A DNA stretch of 64,000 nucleotides. It comes from Symsagittifera roscoffensis. Taxonomy: Eukaryota; Xenacoelomorpha; Acoela; Convolutidae. Positions 44,685 to 57,526 of this stretch are shown here, in pieces. Within the stretch, counting starts at the first letter, position 1. Each line of letters begins with the position of its first letter. Made by a program: the position numbers and the translations under genes. Below the pieces are notes generated by a model, which was not told the origin of the DNA, made no database searches, and worked only from the letters and a program-made list of their open reading frames with translations. The DNA lies in NCBI RefSeq assembly GCF_963678635.1, contig NC_087062.1, positions 95,845,705 through 95,909,704 of the forward strand. The letters run 5' to 3'.

Positions 44685-45177
44685 TGTAACAGTCGTCCAC
44701 TGAAGTCACATATGAGGTAAAGAGAAATAGGCCCTCTAACCATTGGCTTAAGGGTCAGAGACACTACCACGTTAAGCTTGATTTCTCTATAACCCGGAGG
44801 GCTGGTTTCCACCCCTCACTGTTGTTAGCAACTGCCTTGCAACTATTGTAGCGACACAATAGTTGCAACTTGGAGCGGTCTCTGTTACTTCTGTTTCTCT
44901 CTGTGGTTCTTCGTTGTTTTCCTCAGCGCAACTATCGTTGTTGTGTTGCTTTTCAGTTCTTCTGCCAAAATGGCCGTTTTTGACGTTTCTGAGAATTGTT
45001 ACGTCATCACTTCGAAAATTTAAAATTCAGGAATTTCTGAATCCTTCAGCCTTCACGATTTGTCCAATCGTTCGAATAACGTTCTTATTCCTTCTAAATC
45101 GCCAATTCGGAAGGTTCACTGCTAAAAATTCGAAATCGCCGAATCTGCATTTTGGCACATTCTGGTCGAATGTCACA
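44685..45177 (-). repeat. Internally deleted LTR between BET1 copies 4 and 5 (493 bp)
   Basis: Same structure and same internal deletion as 36,791-37,283, with TGTAACA and TGTCACA ends. The offset from that copy is 7,894 bases, the higher-order period. Confidence 0.88.
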
Positions 45178-45931
45178 CACGCTTGAGACTCAGAGTAACT
45201 AAACTAATTAACGACTCCGGTATAAATATAATCAAATGTAACTCAAGAAGTTTTCTAATGATGAGTCCCAATCAAGGGAAGTAAGTTTTAACTCAAGAAT
45301 ATAGTTTTGGCTCTGGACCATTGGGAGACTTCACTTGTCCACCTTTCCGTTGAAGGTTCACACTGGTCCAGTTGATTTTAACTCCGCTCTCGTGTTCGTT
45401 CGGTCTCCTATATCAGATAGGACAGCTCTACTCTCGTTTTCTATGATGGAAATTGCGAATAGCGATTTCCCACTGTATATATTCGACGACTTTCCCGCAA
45501 TTGTTAATTCGGTCGTTCTGATTTTTCATTTTATGTTTTCAGTTGTCGCGAGAAAACTGAGCATGACAGGCTCCATTCGAATTTTTGAAAAATAAAACTT
45601 CACTCCAAAATCACGTATATTCGTGTCCCTCAAGGTCGAACTTCCAGATATGACCGACTGGCACAACATTCACAAAAAAAATTATTGAAATAGCAACCAA
45701 GAGTTTTGAAGGACAGACCACACCTCCAGTTTTGACTCGCAACAATGAAAAAACTATCAGAAAGTGCAGCGCATAAGATAAGCTTCAAATGCAATGTTTT
45801 GTATATGCAGAAGTTGATGCTTTAGTGCAGTTTAAGTTTAAATCAATAAAACTTCTGTGGAAAGCCTCCTGATTACAGATGGCTCCTTAAACTGATGTTT
45901 TTTAAGAAGTGAATGTATTTGAACCTCATAC

Positions 45932-46282
45932 ATGCATCGCAACAATTATCAGAACTCGTCGTACAAAAATGGCCAATTGACAAGAAATCATCTAAATACG
46001 CAAAATGTTGAACAAGATAATGAAATACAGGCAGATGAACTGAGAGACAAAGTTGCCTCTCTGAAATCTCTGACAATAGAAATAGGAAATGAGGTGAGAG
46101 AGCACAACAAGTTTCTGGATACACTTGGAGATGATTTGGAAAAATCAAGAGGTCTGTTGGGAGCAGCTTTTTCAAAGTTGGGATTTATATCGCGGAAAGG
46201 CTACAAACAGTCCAATATTTGTTACTTGTTGATGTTTTGCTTTGTGGTCTTCTGGATAATGTGGTTTGTTTCGAAGTCGTAG
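45932..46282 (+). CDS. BET1-like SNARE, copy 5
   Basis: Protein identical to copy 1, with the complete upstream segment (45,178-45,931), TATA-like box and possible 5' intron. It is followed by an LTR fragment at 47,025 and then the second copy of the long non-SNARE block. It is the last SNARE copy in the window. Confidence 0.85.
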   Translation: MHRNNYQNSSYKNGQLTRNHLNTQNVEQDNEIQADELRDKVASLKSLTIEIGNEVREHNKFLDTLGDDLEKSRGLLGAAFSKLGFISRKGYKQSNICYLLMFCFVVFWIMWFVSKS

Positions 46283-47024
46283 TTATGATGGGGACTATTC
46301 CGATTTGGATATGAAATGGTTTAACGTGTTGGTTGTAATGGAGTAGGTTATGCTTAAAAAGGCGCTAAAAAATTCCATTTCATTTTTAAATGTGATATTA
46401 TTCTGCGCAAACATTTTAATCAATTAGATTCTTAAATATTTATTCAAAAATTTGCTTAATTAATGTAAGTTTGTTAATACGTTCATCAACTCATGACAGC
46501 TTAAGGGCTTGGGACAAATGATAAGAAATGGGAATTAAGGCGGGCATAGTTTTGTTTTATTTGCATTCAGATTTTTCCATTCTGAAATATTGAATTCTGC
46601 TCATTGAATAAACCAGATAGCAAGCGTAGTGTTATATTGCAAATAGCGTTTTTTTTTTCGATGATTTTTTTGGAGTTCTTAACTTCGTTTTAGTGTTGCC
46701 ACTGGCATCGTATAATAGCATGTGTTTGATACGATTTAATGGTGGCTAGGTTTAATGTAACTCGAGCGCACAAGGGGCAGATTGGAGGACATTAAACGCG
46801 TAATCTCCATGATGACAGTTCGGTTTCAGCAGATGGCTAGATTTTTTTCACTGCTTATTTTCGCATTTCCCCTTTTTGTTTTTTTGGCCTTTTCACTTAT
46901 TTGTGCCGTTTTCTCGTTAATGAATTATATACAAGATTTTTCTAAAGCATACTTATCATAGCTAGTTTTCTGTTAACGTTTATGTCGTATCTTGCGAATT
47001 AATTTGATTCAGAATTTAATTATC

Positions 47025-47232
47025 TGTAACAGTCGTCCACTGAAGTCACATATGAGGTAAAGAGAAATAGGCCCTCTAACCATTGGCTTAAGGGTCAGAG
47101 ACACTACCTCTTGTGTTTCTGTACCTCAATCCAGATGGATCAACCTCCATTCATATGGATCGACCTTAAAATCGCCTTATCTCAACATAACTCTATAAAA
47201 TGCACTCTAGTAATCAAATTCAGTACTTACAT
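47025..47232 (-). repeat. LTR fragment after BET1 copy 5
   Basis: Near-identical to 39,130-39,337, about 7,895 bases further on. It carries the TGTAACAGTCG terminus and stops at the same place. Confidence 0.75.
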
Positions 47233-48755
47233 CTAGAAAACAACTCTGGAAATAATCCGGGACTCTATCGGGTAAAATAATTGTAACAACTTTAGAAGTT
47301 TTAACGAATAAGTTTTGACTCAAGAAGTTTAATGAGTTTTGGACCATTGGGTCACTTGAGTGGGCGACCTTCCCAATCAAGGTTCTCTTTACTCCAGAAG
47401 TAGCACTCGCGAATCCTCTCTCGATGCTCTCTATCGGGAACAAGACAGCTCTACTCGATTTGATTATTATTGGTCAAATTGCGAATAGCAATTTGGCTCC
47501 AGACTGATTTTCCGTCAAATTTACCGCAATTATGAACTCGGTTCTTCTAATTTTCTAACTTTTTGTTTTAGTTGTCGCGAGGAACTTGAACATGACATGG
47601 TCGGTTCAAATTCTTCAAAAAAACCATTTCTCCCCAAAAACAAGATAGAGTTTCGGGATATGACCGACTGGCGCAGTCGCAAGGGTAACACAATCGGGTA
47701 CTTGACTTTTCCCCCGTATCCAACTCTGTTCACAGGATCTTCATTTTTTTTCACTTGCGAGAGCAAGTGATTTGTAATCGGGAACCAGGATTTTTTCCCG
47801 TTAGCAACTTTTCCGACGAGTTCTGCTGCTGCTCAGATATGCTCATTTTTTTGAAAGTTCAATTAAAACTATTTCTTGTTTCATTTGAGGTAGTGATTAA
47901 TTGTTTCAAATGTACTCATCGAAAAAATGTTGATGTTTTCGGACTTTTTGGTTTCGTCTAAATTGCTGTCGACTGATTTTCCGTTTTTTTTCAAAGACAA
48001 TTGATATTATCTGGTACGTTCTTCAAGCAGTTTCTTTCAGAAGCCTAGGTTTTTATTTTTTTGATTCAAACTGTTTTTTACTATAATTCAAATTTGTTCT
48101 GTAGTTGTAAATTTACGAACTCTGATTTTGATTTTTTTTTCGGTGAAATGGGTTCAGTTTATGTTATATCGGGTTAGTCGATTTGTTTTGCTGCGTAGTT
48201 TTACGGACGAACGCGTAGTTTCAGGAGAGATGGGTAGTTAACATTTTGATAACTTGAAATTTTCATAAGATAACAGTTTCGTTTTTGGCTTAACGAGGGT
48301 CATTGCATCTCAATGTTTGCTTAGGATTTTTACAAACCTCATCCGAGACACAGAAATGAAATTTTTTTTTAGATTTCATTTTTCAGTAATTTTTTCAACA
48401 TATTTTTTTTTACCGAAAATGACTTCCCTCATTTTTCTTATAGGACATCTGTGCAATGTTTTAATCAAGTTGTACTCTCAGCTGCTGTAGTTTAACAGCT
48501 GGTCTGCAGCTGAAAAAATTTTCAGATACAAAGTGATGTTTTGTCAGCTTTATTGGTTTCGTCCCATTCTTTTGCACCCTTCTTGCCGGGTCTTTTATTT
48601 CTCCGACTTTTTGCTGGGTTTTCAAAGTAACTTTTCTTCGTTTTCGAGAGCTTGAATATAGTTCATGGTTTATCTTAGAAAAGAAAAATCTTCTGAAAAT
48701 GAAAAAAGTTAATTTTTCAATTTTTTCGAACGCATGGTTTTAAATCGATTCAAGT
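47233..48755 (+). repeat. Second copy of the 39,338-40,859 block
   Basis: Nearly base-for-base copy of 39,338-40,859, including TGGCGCAGTCG and the CAGCTG cluster. It contains no recognised gene. Confidence 0.85.
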
Positions 48756-51700
48756 TAATGGCATAGCGAATTGTTTTAGTATGCCAAATTTTTTTTCAAA
48801 AAAGTTCATAAATTTCCAAAAAAAAAAATTCGCAATTTCGGCTCGACTGTTTTATCTACAAAATTTCAGGACTACGATTGTTTCGCGCTGAGATTTTCGG
48901 AAATGATTGATTTTTTTTCGAACGGTTTTCTTTCTATTGTTATCTTTTTTGTCATCCAGCTCTCTTAACATTGTGTATCAACTTCATTTTGTTAATTTTG
49001 ATGTAATGTGGTGCTTACATAAGCTTATAGAGATTTCTTCAGATTCTCTGCAATTTTTTTTGTGTAAATTGTTTGAACGTTGTTTTGATTTTATTTCTTA
49101 AATTTTTTCATTTTGATCATAGTGTATAGCAAATAACAGACTGTGTAGAGTTCCTGTCTGTTATTTTGTTTAAACTAAGAATAAAAGGAAAGAAAAATTA
49201 CTTATACCCAATTATTCCTGTAGGATATGCAGGTTGTTTTTAGCAACATTTGAAGCAAAGTTTTGAGTACATTTTGGAACAATAAAATTTTTCTTGATTT
49301 TTTTTTACAACACACGATTTCTTTTTAGAACCTTTTAAAAAGTTTTTCTTCGTGTGAGACACATTGTCGTTTGATTTTTGGCATTTTATTTTGTATTGCA
49401 ATTGGCGCGAAGCTCAGCTTTGATTGTGTGCTTTAGATTGATTTAAGACAAACTTTTCGGTGATAATATGCATTACTTAGATGATAAGCATATCATTCTG
49501 TAGTGCACATGTCGTTGGGGTGGGAATCAAAAACTTGATGTTTATCATAAGGTAGATGATTCAAGTGCAACTTTGCTCCTGTGTTTGAGTTTTATACTAC
49601 GTTCGCTCTCCCATAACAAACAAGCAAGTTGTGCAAAAACAACCAAGTACTGCTATGGTTTTGGTTAAAGTCGAATTTAAAGGCAATTCCTTTCGCATCA
49701 GCACAACACTCTAAAAATACTATTTCAAACGGATACTTCTAGATTTAGCTGGACCACTGGTGTAAGTGTTTTGGATTTGTTTTTGTTTTTTTTGGGTCCC
49801 TTTGCTAAGCTGTCTCACTTTTTAAACCGATCTTTCAAGAAAATGTTACCAATGGAAATACCGGCAACTAGCTTATGCATACATGTTCTCACTCTTTTTA
49901 ACCCACTAGATATCGAAAATTCTTGACCTTCTCGAAAACTATCCAGCCAAATCTGAGATTATGGCTTCAAATAAAAAAGGTTTTGGGAAGCTCATTTGCT
50001 TAAGGAGATACGCCTTAATTATTTTTTATCAAAAATTTCACTTTGCTCAAAAAAGCCTCTGCCAAAGCTTGTGTAATTGGTAGAACAGGTTGTAAAAATC
50101 CTCCAGGCGTAAGCGGCTATGCCCTAGTTTTTGCCAAAGCACATTTATGGCCTTCAGAAAAGTCAATTTATTTGAAAAGTTCATCTTTTTTGCACCTCTT
50201 TAAAATTTTTTCGAAAACTACCCTGCCGCGTCTAAGATGTAGAGCTCAATCGAAAATATCCAATTGTAAGTTTTTGGCCGTTTTTTTTGCAATTTACCCT
50301 GCCATTCCTCAGGTTAAGGGTTCAACCGAAAGTCCCAGTTGTGGGAATCCTCCCTGCATAAACAGCTACGCTCTAATTTTTAGTTGAAAAAGTTATTGAA
50401 AAGAAAAATTTTCTGAAAATGAAAAAATTAATTTTTCAATTTTTTCGAATGCATGGTTTTTGATCTATGTTTTTAGGCTTAAAACGCGTGTGTTTTAGGA
50501 TTGAAAAATTTTGTTTTAAATTGATTCAAGTTAATGGCATAGCGAATTGTTTTAGTATGTCAAATTTTTTTTTAAAAAAGTTCATAAGTTTCCAAAAAAA
50601 ATTCGCAATTTTGGCATGACTGTTTTATTTACAAAATTTCAGGACTACGATTGTTTCGCGCTGAGATTTTCGGAAATGATTGATTTTTTTTCGAACGGTT
50701 TTCTTTCTATTGTTATCTTTTTTGTCATCCAGCTCTCTTAACATTGTGTATCAACTTCATTTTGTTAATTTTGATGTAATGTGGTGCTTACATAAGCTTA
50801 TAGAGATTTCTTCAGATTCTCTGCAATTTTTTTTGTGTAAATTGTTTGAACGTTGTTTTGATTTTATTTCTTAAATTTTTTCATTTTGATCATAGTGTAT
50901 AGCAAATAACAGACTGTGTAGAGTTCCTGTCTGTTATTTTGTTTAAACTAAGAATAAAAGGAAAGAAAAATTACTTATACCCAATTATTCCTGTAGGATA
51001 TGCAGGTTGTTTTTAGCAACATTTGAAGCAAAGTTTTGAGTACATTTTGGAACAATAAAATTTTTCTTGATTTTTTTTTACAACACACGATTTCTTTTTA
51101 GAACCTTTTTAAAAGTTTTTCTTCGTGTGAGACACATTGTCGTTTGATTTTTGGCATTTTATTTTGTATTGCAATTGGCGCGAAGCTCAGCTTTGATTGT
51201 GTGCTTTAGATTGATTTAAGACAAACTTTTCGGTGATAATATGCATTACTTAGATGATAAGCATATCATTCTGTAGTGCACATGTCGTTGGGGTGGGAAT
51301 CAAAAACTTGATGTTTATCATAAGGTAGATGATTCAAGTGCAACTTTGCTCCTGTGTTTGAGTTTTATACTACGTTCGCTCTCCCATAACAAACAAGCAA
51401 GTTGTGCAAAAACAACCAAGTACTGCTATGGTTTTGGTTAAAGTCGAATTTAAAGGCAATTCCTTTCGCATCAGCACAACACTCTAAAAATACTATTTCA
51501 AACGGATACTTCTAGATTTAGCTGGACCACTGGTGTAAGTGTTTTGGATTTGTTTTTGTTTTTTTTGGGTCCCTTTGCTAAGCTGTCTCACTTTTTAAAC
51601 CGATCTTTCAAGAAAATGTTACCAATGGAAATACCGGCAACTAGCTTATGCATACATGTTCTCACTCTTTTTAACCCACTAGATATCGAAAATTCTTGAC

Positions 51701-53942
51701 CTTCTCGAAAACTATCCAGCCAAATCTGAGATTATGGCTTCAAATAAAAAAAGGTTTTGGGAAGCTCATTTGCTTAAGGAGATACGCCTTAATTATTTTT
51801 TATCAAAAATTTCACTTTGCTCAAAAAAGCCTCTGCCAAAGCTTGTGTAATTGGTAGAACAGGTTGTAAAAATCCTCCAGGCGTAAGCGGCTATGCCCTA
51901 GTTTTTGCCAAAGCACATTTATGGCCTTCAGAAAAGTCAATTTATTTGAAAAGTTCATCTTTTTTGCACCTCTTTAAAATTTTTTCGAACACTACCCTGC
52001 CGCGTCTAAGATGTAGAGCTCAATCGAAAATATCCAATTGTAAGTTTTTGGCCGTTTTTTTTTGCAATTTACCCTGCCATTCCTCAGGTTAAGGGTTCAA
52101 CCGAAAGTCCCAGTTGTGGGAATCCTCCCTGCATAAACAGCTACGCTCTAATTTTTAGTTGAAAAAGTTATTGAAAAGAAAAATTTTCTGAAAATGAAAA
52201 AATTAATTTTTCAATTTTTTCGAACGCATGGTTTTTGATCTATGTTTTTAGGCTTAAAACGCGTGTGTTTTAGGATTGAAAAATTTTGTTTTAAATTGAT
52301 TCAAGTTAATGGCATAGCGAATTGTTTTAGTATGTCAAATTTTTTTTTAAAAAAGTTCATAAGTTTCCAAAAAAAAATTCGCAATTTTGGCATGACTGTT
52401 TTATTTACAAAATTTCAGGACTACGATTGTTTCGCGCTGAGATTTTCGGAAATGATTGATTTTTTTTCGAACGGTTTTCTTTCTATTGTTATCTTTTTTG
52501 TCATCCAGCTCTCTTAACATTGTGTATCAACTTCATTTTGTTAATTTTGATGTAATGTGGTGCTTACATAAGCTTATAGAGATTTCTTCAGATTCTCTGC
52601 AATTTTTTTTGTGTAAATTGTTTGAACGTTGTTTTGATTTTATTTCTTAAATTTTTTCATTTTGATCATAGTGTATAGCAAATAACAGACTGTGTAGAGT
52701 TCCTGTCTGTTATTTTGTTTAAACTAAGAATAAAAGGAAAGAAAAATTACTTATACCCAATTATTCCTGTAGGATATGCAGGTTGTTTTTAGCAACATTT
52801 GAAGCAAAGTTTTGAGTACATTTTGGAACAATAAAATTTTTCTTGATTTTTTTTTACAACACACGATTTCTTTTTAGAACCTTTTTAAAAGTTTTTCTTC
52901 GTGTGAGACACATTGTCGTTTGATTTTTGGCATTTTATTTTGTATTGCAATTGGCGCGAAGCTCAGCTTTGATTATGTGCTTTAGATTGATTTAAGACAA
53001 ACTTTTCGGTGATAATATGCATTACTTAGATGATAAGCATATCATTCTGTAGTGTACATGTTGGGGTGGGAATCAAAAACTTGATGTTTATCATAAGGTA
53101 GATGATTCAAGTGCAACTTTGCTCCTGTGTTTGAGTTTTATACTACGTTCGCTCTCCCATAACAAACAAGCAAGTTGTGCAAAAACAACCAAGTACTGCT
53201 ATGGTTTTGGTTAAAGTCGAATTTAAAGGCAATTCCTTTCGCATCAGCACAACACTCTAAAAATACTATATCAAACGGATACTTCTAGATTTAGCTGGAC
53301 CACTGGTGTAAGTGTTTTGGATTTGTTTTTGTTTTTTTTGGGTCGCTTTGCTAAGCTGTCTCACTTTTTAAACCGATCTTTCAAGAAAATGTTACCAATG
53401 GAAATACCGGCAACTAGCTTATGCATACATGTTCTCACTCTTTTTACCCCACTAGATATCGAAAATTCTTGACCTTCTCGAAAACTACCCAGCCAAATCT
53501 GCGATTATGGCTTCAAGTAAAAAAAAGGTTTTGGGAAGCTCATCTGCTTAAGGAGATACGCCTTAATTATTTTTATCAAAAATTTGACTTTGCTCAAAAA
53601 AGCCTCTGCCAAAACTTGTGTAATTGGTAGAACAGGTTGTAAAAATCCTCCAGGCGTAAGCGGCTATGCCCTAGTTTTTGCCAAAGCACAGTTTTGGCCT
53701 TCAGAAAAGTCAATTTATTTGAAAGGTTCATCTTTTTTGCATCTCCTTAAATAATTTTTGAAAACTACCCTGCCGCGTCTAAGATGAAGAGCTCAATCGA
53801 AAATATCCAATTGTAAGTTTTTGCCCGTTTTTTTTGCAATTTACCCTACCATTCCTCAGGTTAAGGGTTCAACCGAAAGTCCCAGTTGTGGGAATCCTCC
53901 CTGCATAAACAGCTACGCTCTAATTTTTAGTTGAAAAAGTTA
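48756..53942 (+). repeat. W tandem array, three units
   Basis: Units start at 48,756, 50,532 and 52,307 (periods 1,776 and 1,775). The first two are almost identical. The third is slightly more diverged beyond about 53,400 and ends near 53,942, where the sequence becomes unique. Each has the stem-loop (about 49,131, 50,904 and 52,680) and following AATAAA. The better-conserved inner units against a diverged edge unit fit amplification by unequal exchange. Confidence 0.88.
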
Positions 53943-56900
53943 TGTTAGGGAAAGTTCAATTTCTGAAAGTTTACCGTTCTTGCAGTTTTCACCGTTCTTG
54001 CAACATTTTGATCATTTTTTGGAAATTTTATTTTCCAAAAACTGTTCCGCCAGGTTAGAGATTTTGAGGTTAGTGATTCAATTGACAGAGAATAGCGATT
54101 ATGACCGGGGGCTATTCTCATGCGCGAAGGACCGAATGCGCGAAAAAACTCGTGAGCGAATGACCGAAAATAAAATTAGACGAAAGTGAAATTTAAAAAA
54201 GAAGCATATTTCTGCCGTTTTTCTATTCGGCCAATAGCAATATTCTAGATTACTGAAATCTGATTGGCTGATTTTTATTTTCGCACATCCGGTCCTTCGC
54301 GTGAGGGATTCCACCATCATGACCTTCAATGCATCTGCGCTTACAACTACTTCCTGTAGAAACCGGTGGTATGGCCTTGGGAAAAGTCTATTTTTTGTAA
54401 CTTGTATCATTTTATGATTTTTTCTTGAAAACTACCCCGGCAAATGTGACTTGTACTCAAAAGAGAGAATGAGTAGTAAAATCTCAACTACATTAGGGGC
54501 TAATTACTTATTTGAGAAGAGAAACCTTTAAGATTTGGCTAAAATTCAAATTTTATTTTTAAAAAATTACGCGTTCCATATGTTGGGACCCTTGTTATGT
54601 TTCTTTACTTTTCAAACAAGACGATGCTGCAGGTTAACCGATTGATTGGATAGGTCCTTTTCCTCATGAACTGCATGCACAGGTTAGGTGAAAAATGATT
54701 CCATTTTATTGCCTAATCAGAAAAGAGTTCCAAATCTAATGCAAGCTACAGTTTAATACTGTTTCACAAAACCAGGATAACTTTTTTTGCGATACGGGCT
54801 CCCATGAAACAAGTTAAGAGTTGATGTTCAAAATAAGTTGATATTTTGAAACTGATAACAAGAGTCAATTGAAAACCTGTGCGCCAGTGTTTTTCGCTAC
54901 AGAACTCAACACAGCCTAATTGAACATTTTTTGCCAAAAAGAGTTTTTTGTACTATTGTTTGCACTCGAATTCCCCTCTCATGTCTGATGATATTCCGTA
55001 GTAATCGTCCTCACCGATAATAAAAGCCGAACAAAAAGTTTTTGAAGCGAAAACAAAACCATTTTTGGCCTTGACTTTCTTCGATCTTGTCCGTGTTTAA
55101 CATTATACCAGAAAACGTAAGTTATGGAGCAGACGTTTATCGAGAAACCAACTCAGCTTCACACCCCTTTAGATTAATGGTTAAGATACATATTGAAGAG
55201 ATTCAGACCGATTCTACCGTGAAAAAAAAAACAGGATGCATCGCGCAAACAAGTACCATTACTGGAAGATTTCTTCTGGTGAAACAAAACAAAATGAGAA
55301 TTTGTTAAAATCTGAATTGCAAAGGCTTGGTTTGTACGAAATTGATTTGTGAGTTAAAACCTTTAAAAAACCGAAAATGGGGTTTCTGAAATTATGAGAC
55401 CAATCAGTTGTCACGGCACAATCCTATTTTGTTATATCAACGCAATAAACAACAAACTTAATTTGTTAATATCAAAGATACCGAAGCTAACCGATTAGAA
55501 AGCACTGGTGTAGTCACTCAAAGGTTTTCGTTGTCTTTTTTACGGAATCCTCTGTTGATTGCAGAAATCGATTTTAAGCAAATCAATGCAAGTTTGGTTC
55601 CCGTTGGCTCCTGTCTTGATTTGGTTTTGGAAGTTTGAATTAACGGCGTAGTTGTACATCGATTACATTTGAGACCGCTTGATCTGCAGCATGAAACAGA
55701 CGACATACAGACTATCGGGTCAACGAATATTGTTATCGATCCGTCTCTGAGAACGCCGAAGCGAGCCGCGACATTTTTATTACTAGTTAATGAAGCTTTT
55801 AGAGGATATTCACGCTGAGAACCGTGAACAAAATGAGTTACCTGTTGCCGCTTCAGGAATAACTTTATCGAAACCCTTTGAAAGAAATTCGCTAGCAGCA
55901 CCTATGGTTGTTGCATCAGTTTCGATAATCTGACCCAGAGTGACAGAGCGAGTAGCATTCTGTAAAAACCGAAAGTTTTGTGTTCATAAATGTGTTCATT
56001 GGCTACTGCTTCAGATTTTTTTAGCGCGAATATAACCGCTTTGTAGTTCAAATATCAACCCTGTGGTAAAAGTTTTGGGAGGTTAAGTGACTTCATTTTG
56101 AGTTGTTATGAATTTCCGTAAAAGATTTCTCATCTCATGAACTTAGCTAGTGATTTCTCACGAATCTGATTACTTTTTATTTGAAGTTTAATCGTTTTTC
56201 AGAGTAACTATAAAAACATCGAAGATATATGGTATTGTTTCTGAGCCTAGCATCCCTCAAGAATCAAGACTCTTAAATAAAAATGAAAAAAAAAGATCTA
56301 TAGAAGTGAGAAAGATACACAATGAAGTCATTATAAAACCCGATAGCTAGTAGCTTTTAGTGAAAAACTCAACAGCTCAGGAAACATTTATATGATAATG
56401 AAGGAAGTGATTTATCATCTATTTAGTTCTCGTTTTTTTCCATGTTTTCGTAGGGAAAATTTTGTGAAAGATGCTGAAGATCAAATGATTTTTGGTGAGT
56501 TGACTTAGATTTCGTAATAAATTAAACTGTTTCGTTTTCTAAATAGAAGGCACTTTACTTTTTGCTATAGCCACAGTGCTAATTGCGCTAAAAGCTTGAA
56601 TTAATACTAGTCTCAGAAATAGACTATAGTGTTTGAGAATTCTAATTGGGGAAGTTTTCTTATAAGCGTGTCAATCATGCAAGCTTTTAGAAATCCTAAG
56701 TGCTGTCACAAGCTTTTCCATGCATAATCTGAAAATTGAAAAATGTTAAGACATTTTTTTTCGTTTCGAATTCATGGACATTTATCAAACTGTCTGTTGG
56801 CCTTTTTTATCTTTTAAAATGTTTCTTGAATCTTTTGAATTTCAAGTTCTTTCAATGCAATGATCTACAGTTTTTTTCTAGCTCTTCACTGTTTTGTTTA

Positions 56901-57019
56901 TGCGTATGTGGTTCCAGCAAATTTCTCAAAATGTTTTTACACCATCAAATTTTTACACAAGCAAAATTCGCTTATAGCACAAGCAATGCTTCTGTTATTC
57001 ATTTTAATCTTTTGGATTT
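53943..57019. other. Unique AT-rich region without a recognised gene
   Basis: It contains an inverted-repeat element (54,101-54,320). A minus-strand interval at 55,518-55,970 looks partly exon-like: an acceptor-like TTTTTACAG near 55,960 and an open stretch encoding VTLGQIIETDATTIG. I do not recognise the protein, and the introns needed to join the pieces would be under 30 bases, so no gene is called. Confidence 0.4.
54101..54320. mobile_element. MITE with long imperfect terminal inverted repeats
   Basis: The left arm (54,101-54,146) contains GCGCGAAGGACCGAATGCGC; the right arm (54,278-54,320) contains CACATCCGGTCCTTCGCGTG, which is its near-complement, and the match extends outward to ATGA/TCAT ends. 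The element is about 220 bases with an inner palindromic part (GGCCAATAGC and GATTGGCTGA). No transposase. Superfamily not assigned. Confidence 0.7.
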
Positions 57020-57027
57020 ATCATAAC

Positions 57028-57518
57028 CAGGCCCCGGATATTAGTTAAATAACTATTATTCGTAGTTAACTAACTTTTTTCACAAAAAAAGATGGAAGTA
57101 ACTTTTTGTTGGTTTGTACTTTTATTTTAACTATTTCTAAGAAATAGGTTTCTGCATCGCTTGTAGCAATCTGAATAAGTTTGCTAAAAGGTCGCAGAGG
57201 AAATTCGTTTTCTCAGAAATGTGTTCCCGCGCTTTCCGCTAGTTGCCGCTGTGTTTGCTTTTGTTTCGTCATCCAGCCACGCAAGCCAGACACGACAGTT
57301 GTGTTAATATTGAACCGAACAAAAACCGCGGATGTTTTGTCTGATACACGACATTCATTGACTGAGACTTCTTTAAAGATGATTTTGTTTTGTTATAGTA
57401 ACAAATCACTGTGAAACAATGAATTTTAATTAACTTTTTTGTAACTATTTTGATGCTTTTTCCTCAACTATTTAGTTAACTAAAAGCCGTTTTTATTTCA
57501 ACTTTTATCCGGGGCCTG
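57028..57518. mobile_element. hAT-like non-autonomous transposon, 491 bp
   Basis: Perfect 13-base terminal inverted repeats CAGGCCCCGGATA (57,028-57,040) and TATCCGGGGCCTG (57,506-57,518) are flanked by an exact 8-base duplication ATCATAAC (57,020-57,027 and 57,519-57,526). Eight-base duplications and CAG-starting ends are typical of hAT elements. TTAGTTAA/TTAGTTAACTAA motifs near both ends may be subterminal binding repeats. It encodes no transposase, so movement would need one in trans. Confidence 0.88.
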
Positions 57519-57526
57519 ATCATAAC

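Noticed and set aside
33411-53942. Pure assembly artefact as explanation of the array
   Set aside because: Units differ by indels, one amino-acid change, distinct breakpoints and different W copy numbers, which a simple assembly loop would not create. Copy number still needs long-read confirmation.
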